This document shows, one piece after another, positions 57,824-64,000 of a DNA stretch of 64,000 bases. The stretch's first letter is position 1; each line of letters opens with the position of its first letter. Under the pieces are notes generated by a model that searched no databases, was not told the DNA's origin, and was given only the letters and a program-made list of their open reading frames with translations. Origin of the DNA: Microbulbifer hydrolyticus (lineage in GTDB: Bacteria; Pseudomonadota; Gammaproteobacteria; Pseudomonadales; Cellvibrionaceae); assembly GCF_009931115.1 (NCBI RefSeq), contig NZ_CP047491.1, positions 1,501,501 through 1,565,500 of the forward strand. Direction: 5' to 3'. Made by a program: the position numbers and the translations under genes.

Positions 57824-60199
57824 ATGGCGCCAATCATGACTTTGCATTCTCTTTTCCGTCGCCTCGGCGCGGTACTGCTCGGGTTCGCCGGCAGCACCGG
57901 GGCCTTCGCCGCCGATCCCCTCAATGTCACCGGAGACAAGTTCCGCCAGCTCGAGGAGCTCCTGCCGACCCCGAATACCTACCGCGCGGCCTCCGGCGCA
58001 CCGGGTCATGCCTACTGGCAGCAGCAGGCCGACTACGACATCAAGGTGTCCCTGGACGACGACAAGCAGCGTATCAGCGCCTCTGAAACGATCACCTATA
58101 CGAATAACTCCCCGGATACGCTGCGTTACCTGTGGCTGCAGCTGGACCAGAACCGCTTCAAGCCGGACTCCTCCGGCAACCTGGCGGCGCCGGTGGATGT
58201 CCAATCCATCGCACCTGACACCATCCCGTTCGGCAGCTTTCGCCGTGAGGTCGTATCCGCGGAGTTTGAGGGGGGCTACCAGATCACCAAGGTCGCGGAT
58301 GCCAAAGGGCACGACCTGCGCCATACAATTGTCGATACCGGTATGCGTATCGACCTGCCACAGCCACTCAAATCTGGCGACAGTGTCAGCTTCCGGGTGG
58401 ACTGGGAATACAACATCATCGAGCAGAAGGCCCTCGGTGGCCGCTCTGGCTACGAGTACTTCGAGCGCGACGGCAACTACCTGTACGAGATTGCCCAGTG
58501 GTTCCCGCGTATGGCCGCCTATAACGATGTGAGTGGCTGGCAGAACAAGCAGTTCCTCGGTCGTGGTGAGTTCGCGCTGGAGTTCGGCGACTACCGTGTG
58601 GCCATTGAGGTACCGGCGGATCATATCGTTGCCTCTACCGGCGTCCTGCAGAACCCCGACGATGTTCTGACCCGTGAGCAGCGCGCGCGCCTGAGGCAGG
58701 CCCGCACCGCGAAGAAGCCGGTAATGATCGTTACCAAGGACGAGGCCCTGGAAAACGAGAAAGACCGTGCACGTGGCCGCAAGACCTGGGTGTTTGAAGC
58801 GGAAAACGTACGCGACTTCGCGTGGGCATCGTCGCGCAAGTTCCTGTGGGACGCACAGGGCTACAAGAAAGGCGGCACCGACACCATGGCGATGTCTTTC
58901 TATCCGGAAGAGGGCACGCCTCTGTGGGACAAGTATTCCACCGAGGCCATCATCCACACCATGGATGTCTACAACCGTTACAGCTTCGATTACCCGTACC
59001 CCACATCCATTTCCGTGAATGGCCCGGTGGGGGGTATGGAATACCCGATGATCACTTTCAACGGCCCGCGTCCGGAGATCGACGAAGAGGATCGTGAAAA
59101 GCGCACCTATTCCCGTCGCACCAAGTACGGCCTGATTTCCGTGATCATTCATGAGGTGGGCCATAACTACTACCCGATGATCGTGAACTCCGATGAGCGC
59201 CAGTGGACCTGGATGGACGAGGGCCTGAACACCTACGTTCAGTTCCTGGCCGAGCAGGAGTGGGAAGAGAAATACCCCTCCCGACGCGGGGATGCACGCA
59301 AGATTGTGGAGTACATGAAGAGTGAGAATCAGGTTCCGATCATGACCAATTCGGAGTCTATTCTGCAGTTTGGTAACAACGCGTATGGCAAGCCGGCGAC
59401 TGCACTGAATATTCTGCGTGAGTCGATCATGGGCCGCGAGCTGTTCGACTTTGCCTTCCGTGAATATGCCCAGCGCTGGAAGTTCAAGCGCCCGATGCCG
59501 GCGGATTTCTTCCGCACCATGGAAGATGCGTCCGGTATGGATCTGGACTGGTTCTGGCGCGGCTGGTTCTACACGACCGACCACGTGGATATCAGCCTGG
59601 ACCAGGTAAAGCACTACACGGTGGGCACCAAGAACCCGGATGTCGAAGGCCCGTGGAAGCGTGAAAAGTTTGAGCAGGAGCCGGAGACGGTTACCAAGCA
59701 GAAAAACCGCGCGCAGCGTATGACCCGCATCGTGGACGGCAAGCCGGAGCTGGCCGACTTCTACAATGAGCATGATGAGTTCGATGTGTCCAACGAGGAC
59801 CGAAACAGCTACCGGGGTATGCTGGAAGGTCTGGACGATTGGGAGAAGGACCTGCTGAACGTGGAGAGCAATGTCTACGTACTGGATTTCAGCAATATCG
59901 GTGGCCTGGTAATGCCGCTGTTCCTGAAGCTGGATTATGAAGATGGTTCCAGTGAGGAGTTGCGTATTCCGGCGGAGATCTGGACACGCAATGCCAAAAA
60001 TACTTCAAAGATGCTGGTGCGTGGCAAGGACAAGATCCTGAAGTCTGTGGCCCTGGACCCGCACTGGGAAACCGCGGACACCAACGTGGAAAACAACTAC
60101 TACCCGCGTCGTATCATCAAGTCCCGTCTGGAACTGTTCAAGGAGGAGGAGTCCCGGAACCTGATGAAAGACTGGGAAGTGGAGCTTAAGGAAGACTGA
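57824..60199 (+). CDS. M1-family metallopeptidase, exported
   Basis: A 791-aa zinc aminopeptidase. Signal peptide covers about 6-27. The zinc site is HEVGH (about 443-447) with the Glu in WMDEGLNTY (about 466). PVGGMEYPM fits the M1 GAMEN-like exopeptidase motif in a changed form (GGMEY), so the substrate range may differ. Start ATG 57824; an ATG at 57836 is also possible. It probably acts in the periplasm. Confidence 0.9.
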   Translation: MAPIMTLHSLFRRLGAVLLGFAGSTGAFAADPLNVTGDKFRQLEELLPTPNTYRAASGAPGHAYWQQQADYDIKVSLDDDKQRISASETITYTNNSPDTLRYLWLQLDQNRFKPDSSGNLAAPVDVQSIAPDTIPFGSFRREVVSAEFEGGYQITKVADAKGHDLRHTIVDTGMRIDLPQPLKSGDSVSFRVDWEYNIIEQKALGGRSGYEYFERDGNYLYEIAQWFPRMAAYNDVSGWQNKQFLGRGEFALEFGDYRVAIEVPADHIVASTGVLQNPDDVLTREQRARLRQARTAKKPVMIVTKDEALENEKDRARGRKTWVFEAENVRDFAWASSRKFLWDAQGYKKGGTDTMAMSFYPEEGTPLWDKYSTEAIIHTMDVYNRYSFDYPYPTSISVNGPVGGMEYPMITFNGPRPEIDEEDREKRTYSRRTKYGLISVIIHEVGHNYYPMIVNSDERQWTWMDEGLNTYVQFLAEQEWEEKYPSRRGDARKIVEYMKSENQVPIMTNSESILQFGNNAYGKPATALNILRESIMGRELFDFAFREYAQRWKFKRPMPADFFRTMEDASGMDLDWFWRGWFYTTDHVDISLDQVKHYTVGTKNPDVEGPWKREKFEQEPETVTKQKNRAQRMTRIVDGKPELADFYNEHDEFDVSNEDRNSYRGMLEGLDDWEKDLLNVESNVYVLDFSNIGGLVMPLFLKLDYEDGSSEELRIPAEIWTRNAKNTSKMLVRGKDKILKSVALDPHWETADTNVENNYYPRRIIKSRLELFKEEESRNLMKDWEVELKED

Positions 60200-60247
60200 A
60201 CGTTCTTTCGCACTTTTGGCACCTTACACTGAAGGGACTTCAGTGGC

Positions 60248-60360
60248 GGTGCCGATACCGGGTACAGACTTGTGAGACACGCCGTGAACCCATCCCTGGG
60301 GGTTCTGCAAAAACATCCTGTTTTTGAAGGTCTCACAAGTCTGTACCCGGTATCGTCACC
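60248..60360. repeat. 26-bp perfect inverted repeat (MITE/REP-like)
   Basis: CGATACCGGGTACAGACTTG... at 60253-60278 is exactly complementary to 60330-60355 (26 of 26), and pairing continues 4 of 5 further outward. The 51-nt centre contains GAACCCATCCCTGGGGGTTC and AAAAACA...TGTTTTT. It lies in the 226-bp gap between the M1 and DUF6702 genes. Confidence 0.8.
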
Positions 60361-60425
60361 TTCCCATAGGGCGGCAGCAGCCAATGAATTGTCTGGCTTT
60401 TCTGAATTTATCTGAGGTTTCCGCG

Positions 60426-60917
60426 ATGCACTCGGCACGTATATACAGTTTCCTGCTTTTGGTGTTGCTGGCACTGTTAGGCTCTCAGGCCCACGCGCAC
60501 CGCTATCATTTTGGCCTCACTGAACTCTCGGTGAATGAGCGTACCCAGTCCCTGGAGATCGCCCATCGGTTCTTTGTGGCAGATGTGGAGCGCGCGCTAT
60601 CGCTGAGCGCTGGCGAGGAAATGCAGGATGCCCGAAAGCAGATGGAAGCCTACGTCAACCAGCACTTCCAGATGCGTTCGGAATCCGGTGCGCTGGTGAA
60701 GCCCAGGTGGGTGGGGATGGAGTCCGACGTGCACGATGTATGGATCTATCAGGAGGTTCCGCTGACGGCGGTGCAGGGGAAATCCTTCAAGGTGCGACAG
60801 ACCATGCTGATGGAAGTGGAGCGGGATCAGGTGAATACCCTGAACCTCACGCGCGATGGCGATACGCAGAGTTATACCCTCAAGCCGGGCTCCAGTGTGG
60901 TGGAGATCGAACTTTAG
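60426..60917 (+). CDS. DUF6702-like protein, exported
   Basis: A 163-aa exported protein. Signal peptide cleaves near AHAHR. The mature part fits the DUF6702 pattern (HRYHFGLTELSVNERTQSLEIAHRFFVADVERAL). Function unknown. ATG 60426 has GAGG upstream; a longer in-frame start at 60324 would cover the inverted repeat. The end overlaps the convergent D-lactate dehydrogenase gene by 4 bp. Confidence 0.75.
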   Translation: MHSARIYSFLLLVLLALLGSQAHAHRYHFGLTELSVNERTQSLEIAHRFFVADVERALSLSAGEEMQDARKQMEAYVNQHFQMRSESGALVKPRWVGMESDVHDVWIYQEVPLTAVQGKSFKVRQTMLMEVERDQVNTLNLTRDGDTQSYTLKPGSSVVEIEL

Positions 60918-62647
60918 CCGCAGCTACAGTGCCGCTGATGCCTGTCCGTCTTGCCAATACCCGGGTTGAAGGTGTTGGTGGGGTCGAGGGATTGGTAGAA
61001 CTGTTTTAGTGGTTCGTCGGCCTGGTACAGGTGGCCGACATTGTGTTCGGCGGGGTAGCGCGCACCGCGCTGGTCCAGTGTTTTAAGCAGCGCTGCTTTC
61101 ACCTTTTTCGGGTCTGCGTTTTTTTTCAGGATGTAGTCCTGATGGAAAACGTTGCACATAAAGTGGCCGTAATACAGCCGGCGCTCAAGCTGGCTTTCCA
61201 TAGCATCGGGCAGCTGTTCCTGCCAGTCACCGTCATTGCGGCGCAGCGCAATATCCAGCGGCAGTAGCTCGCCCACTTCCTCACTGTGCACATTCTGGTA
61301 GCGCATGGCTGCGCCCGCGGCAACGAAGCGATGCAGCATGGCTTTTGCGGCTTCGGTCGGTGTGCAGGCGAAAAAATCCCCGGTGTTTTCGTCACGTTCG
61401 AAAAATGCGTTGAGCCATGTTTGCGCCGGCGCGATATTCGCGTCCGCGACCTTGACGATCAGGTGGTGCTCGAACTGTTTCCGGTAGTCCCGCATGCGCT
61501 GAGGCAGGTGCTCCGGCAGCAGGTGGCTGAGTTTCTGTAGCAGGCGGTCTGTGAGAAAACGCGGCAAAAACCGGCGTTTTTCCAGCCACGCATCCACGCG
61601 GCCCTTTATCGCAAAGAAACGCGGCATATTGCCGGTACCAAGCTTTTCGATGATATAGAAGCTGTCTTTGCCATATTCCGCGGCCATGTCGAACATGTCC
61701 CGGTGCAGGTATTCGCCGAGAATGGGGAGCTCCGGCAATTCGGTCAGCAGGCCGCGGCGCAGTCGTGCAAAAACGGTGGGGTCGTTGCTGCCGATATAGA
61801 ACGTCTGGGTGCGCTCGGGGATTGGGAAGGTATCCAGGCGCACGGCAAATACCGCAACCTTTCCGGCACAGCCACTGGCCTCGAAAAGGCGGCGCGCGTC
61901 GGCGTTGAAACGTGCTGGTGTATCTGCGTCCACGTCCCGAATACGCTGGCTATATTCACGGTCCGAGGCCATGCGTGGTCTCGGCTCCTGCTCGGAATAG
62001 GGCAGGTCGTCAACGCGGGCGAAGGTCCCCTGTTCCAGGTTGGTGAGGATTTCTTCCGGCGTCTCTCCCAGGTCGATGCCCAGGTGGTTGACCAGTCTTA
62101 ATTGACCGGAGGCATCTACCTGGGCAAAGAGTGCCAGCTCGGTGTATGCCGGGCCGCGCTGGCAAAGAGCGCCCCCAGAGTTATTGGCGATGCCGCCGAT
62201 GATGGAGGCGCCGATGCAGGATGATCCGATCTCCGAGTGCGGCGATCGCTTGAGGGGGGTGAGCAGTCGTTCCAGATTGTGCAGGGTGGCTCCGGGCAGG
62301 GCGACGATCTGCCTGCCGTCGTCGAGCAGGTGGATGCCGCGCATCTGCAAGGTGTTGATGATTACCACAGGTCGGTCGTAATCCGAGCCGCTGGGGGTGG
62401 AGCCTTCGGTCAGTCCGGTGTTGGCGGCTTGCAGGATGATGATCGCACCGGCATCCACGCAGCAGTTGAGCACTCGCCAGAACGCAACGAGCTGGTGGGG
62501 GAATACCACCGCAAGCGCCGGACCATCACCGGAGCGGAAGCCCTTGCGATAGTGCTCATTGCGTTCCGGATCGGTGATGACCCGGCCGGGCCCGAGCAGT
62601 TGCTGCAGGTTGTGCAGCAGCTGCGATGCTGTGGCGGTCTTCTGCAT
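60914..62647 (-). CDS. dld: D-lactate dehydrogenase (quinone), FAD-dependent
   Basis: A 577-aa membrane-associated flavoenzyme that oxidises D-lactate and passes electrons to quinone. The FAD-binding PCMH domain (about 35-260) includes LQAANTGLTEGSTPSG and GIANNSGG. The C-terminal membrane-binding part has EHNVGHLYQADEPLKQFYQSLDPTNTFNPGIGK. It starts 4 bp after a PepSY protein gene, so they share a transcript. Confidence 0.93.
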   Translation of the reverse strand: MQKTATASQLLHNLQQLLGPGRVITDPERNEHYRKGFRSGDGPALAVVFPHQLVAFWRVLNCCVDAGAIIILQAANTGLTEGSTPSGSDYDRPVVIINTLQMRGIHLLDDGRQIVALPGATLHNLERLLTPLKRSPHSEIGSSCIGASIIGGIANNSGGALCQRGPAYTELALFAQVDASGQLRLVNHLGIDLGETPEEILTNLEQGTFARVDDLPYSEQEPRPRMASDREYSQRIRDVDADTPARFNADARRLFEASGCAGKVAVFAVRLDTFPIPERTQTFYIGSNDPTVFARLRRGLLTELPELPILGEYLHRDMFDMAAEYGKDSFYIIEKLGTGNMPRFFAIKGRVDAWLEKRRFLPRFLTDRLLQKLSHLLPEHLPQRMRDYRKQFEHHLIVKVADANIAPAQTWLNAFFERDENTGDFFACTPTEAAKAMLHRFVAAGAAMRYQNVHSEEVGELLPLDIALRRNDGDWQEQLPDAMESQLERRLYYGHFMCNVFHQDYILKKNADPKKVKAALLKTLDQRGARYPAEHNVGHLYQADEPLKQFYQSLDPTNTFNPGIGKTDRHQRHCSCG

Positions 62648-62651
62648 GGAT

Positions 62652-62933
62652 TCAATCCATGTCCTGTTTCACATCAATGATTTCACCGGTATTTGGGTCT
62701 ACTTCGAGCTCCCATTTCTTCCCCTCTTTATACGCCTCCACTTCCCAGCGGCCGTTGCCCAGGGATACGTCGATAACCGGTACATAGCCCTGTTGCTCCA
62801 GCTTGGTGACGATGGCTGAAAGCGCCATCGCACCGGGTGGTGGCTTTTCATCTTTCGCGCTGGCTTGTGCAGCGGCGACCGCGGCAATACCTCCCAGGGT
62901 TACGGCAAGGAGTGAATTTTTTACATTCTTCAT
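62652..62933 (-). CDS. Small PepSY domain protein, exported
   Basis: A 93-aa exported protein: signal peptide about 1-25 (cleavage near ASA), then a PepSY domain (LSAIVTKLEQQGYVPVIDVSLGNGRWEVEAYKEGKKWELEVDPNTGEII). AGGAG precedes ATG 62933. PepSY proteins often inhibit proteases or bind metal. Gene order is lipoprotein-PepSY-dld, 36 bp and 4 bp apart. Confidence 0.88.
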   Translation of the reverse strand: MKNVKNSLLAVTLGGIAAVAAAQASAKDEKPPPGAMALSAIVTKLEQQGYVPVIDVSLGNGRWEVEAYKEGKKWELEVDPNTGEIIDVKQDMD

Positions 62934-62969
62934 GTGGCGCTCCTGATCGTTACATGCGGCCAACCAGTT

Positions 62970-63449
62970 TCAGTCATTGTTGCCGAGACGCTGTTGCATC
63001 ATAAAACACCATTCGTCACTGCCGCCGTCAGGCCCGTGGGCGCCATCACCGCCGGTCAGCTTGTCGGCGGCCATAAACCACTCCGGGCTACCAACCGATG
63101 GCATGCCGTCCGGATACTGTTCGGCGATGGCTTCACTGTACTTACTCATCAGCTGTTCATTGACCCACTCAAACCACTTGGCGTTGCAGATCAGCTGGCC
63201 TTCACTGTTGGGGCTCTCCGCGCTGTCATTGCCGGTTGCGGCGGAGTCATCGCTGCCAGAGCCTCCAGCGTCATCGCTATTTGGATCGCTGCTATCTGGT
63301 TCTGTGACGATCACTTCTTCGATTACTTCGGTTTCTGTTTGCGGTGTCTGGTCGGTCGGCTGGTCCGGGTCGTGGGTCTCGGATTTGCGACTGCAGCCGG
63401 TAATGGCAATGGAGGCCAACAAGCTGGCAAGCAACAGGTGACGAAACAT
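62970..63449 (-). CDS. Lipoprotein with an acidic linker
   Basis: A 159-aa lipoprotein (lipobox ITGC near residue 19). A long acidic low-complexity linker (Asp/Ser/Glu/Thr/Pro, about 25-90) precedes a C-terminal domain (about 92-159) with two cysteines (LICNAKWFEWV, SDEWCFMMQQR). ATG 63449 has AGGAG 5 nt upstream. No family recognised. Confidence 0.75.
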   Translation of the reverse strand: MFRHLLLASLLASIAITGCSRKSETHDPDQPTDQTPQTETEVIEEVIVTEPDSSDPNSDDAGGSGSDDSAATGNDSAESPNSEGQLICNAKWFEWVNEQLMSKYSEAIAEQYPDGMPSVGSPEWFMAADKLTGGDGAHGPDGGSDEWCFMMQQRLGNND

Positions 63450-63600
63450 ACAGGCTCCTCGTGGCGATCGTAGTTGGCGCCGAATTGATTTGGCTTCAGG
63501 AAATAAGCATAGGAGGAATTCTGCGACTTGCACGTCTGGCGATGGTACTGCAGTGTGGGGAATCAATTCCGACGGATGTTTGGGAACTGGAAAGGAATAC

Positions 63601-63630
63601 AAAAACAGGCGGCCTTGGCCGCCTGTTTTT
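63601..63630. terminator. Bidirectional terminator after mltF
   Basis: AAAAACAGGCGGCC/GGCCGCCTGTTTTT is a near-perfect palindrome with A-run and T-run on either side. It lies 36 bp past the mltF stop. Confidence 0.88.
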
Positions 63631-63666
63631 GTTTGAAGCTTCTTGCCGTAAAGGCGCTAGGGAAAA

Positions 63667-64000
63667 TCAGAGTGCGGGAGCGGATGCTGCAGCTTCTACA
63701 ACCGGTGCATCGGCCAGCGCTTCACCATCGTCGTTGGCCGCGGCTGCTGCCAGGCGCTGCTCCTCAATGCGGCTGGTCCAGGTCAGCAGGGCCTGGTAGT
63801 GGCGGATATTCTGCACGTAGGTGACCGGCTCCCAGCCGCGCGCATAGCCATGCTTCAGGTGCTTGTAGTACTGGCGCTTGGCCAGCAGCGGCAGGTGCTC
63901 GCGCACATCAGACCAGCGATCCGGATTGCCACCCATCTGCTGGGTCAGCACACGCGCGTCCTCCAGGTGGCCATAACCGATGTTGTAGGCGGCCAGGGCC
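63667..64000 (-). CDS. mltF: Membrane-bound lytic transglycosylase F, C-terminal part (runs off right edge)
   Basis: The last 110 or so residues of an SLT-type lytic transglycosylase are visible. ALAAYNIGYGHLEDARVLTQQMGGNPDRWSDVREHLPLL is the MltF C-terminal motif, and GYARGWEPVTYVQNIRHYQALLTW follows. The protein cleaves peptidoglycan at the outer membrane. The tail (AAAAANDDGEALADAPVVEAAASAPAL) is low-complexity. The start lies beyond the window. Confidence 0.9.
   Translation of the reverse strand, partial: ALAAYNIGYGHLEDARVLTQQMGGNPDRWSDVREHLPLLAKRQYYKHLKHGYARGWEPVTYVQNIRHYQALLTWTSRIEEQRLAAAAANDDGEALADAPVVEAAASAPAL

Noticed and set aside
57788-59773. 661-codon minus-strand frame opposite the M1 peptidase gene
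   Set aside because: It is the antisense of a strongly conserved gene; its composition (His/Val/Gly/Arg-rich) is typical of a GC-rich shadow frame.

Overview
The window is a GC-rich bacterial chromosome segment, most likely from a marine gammaproteobacterium of the Cellvibrionales/Microbulbifer type. That placement is inferred from the gene set: divergent purM-purN versus DUF2066-hda, class I fumarase, FeSOD, several DUF885 lipoproteins, NhaA and a nitrate ABC transporter. It rests on no database search. No rRNA, tRNA, IS or CRISPR was found.

Left core (1-20.8 kb). A minus-strand nitrate uptake operon (nrtA-nrtB-nrtD plus the start of a porin-like gene) has a sigma-54 promoter-like sequence and a hairpin plus T8 attenuator in its leader. 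It is followed by a FadL-type outer-membrane channel, DUF3108, purN-purM, then the divergent DUF2066-hda pair. Next come sodC, a catalase-like/di-heme cytochrome pair that overlaps by 4 bp, a DUF885 lipoprotein, sodB, a coiled-coil membrane protein and class I fumarase with a strong terminator.

Integron cassette region (about 21.17-41.4 kb). About 20 kb of visibly AT-richer DNA holds 38 cassettes, all on the plus strand, separated by 37 attC-like sites (36 clear, one degenerate). No integron integrase is present in the array or its flanks here, so it fits a CALIN (cluster of attC lacking integrase) or a sedentary integron detached from its platform. The cassettes encode small membrane proteins, lipoproteins and secreted proteins, zinc ribbons, and barstar, SMI1/KNR4-like, YcxB, DUF805, Excalibur, SIMPL, GNAT, esterase and CPBP-protease proteins. 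Notable points are: (i) a 28-30 nt extra hairpin in the left arm of most attC sites, predicting a three-way junction; (ii) a duplicated gene body (8 differences in about 305 nt) bounded exactly by core sites but carrying attC sites of different types; (iii) 13 genes whose stop codon is the TAA of the attC R'' box; (iv) an A8 frameshift in one cassette, an ORF-less cassette, and decayed core sites at several positions.

Right core (41.5-64 kb). Genes here are a membrane dipeptidase, a DUF6090-like protein, a Mut7-C RNase protein, a nitrilase-amine oxidase-C69 peptidase run, an unrecognised 329-aa protein with a promoter and a 21-codon leader ORF upstream, a second DUF885 lipoprotein, phhB, DUF1272, tlyA, nhaA, an alpha/beta hydrolase, an M42-like peptidase, PepSY-like proteins, an M1 aminopeptidase, DUF6702, D-lactate dehydrogenase and the 3' end of mltF. 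A perfect 26-bp inverted repeat (MITE/REP-like) lies between the M1 and DUF6702 genes.
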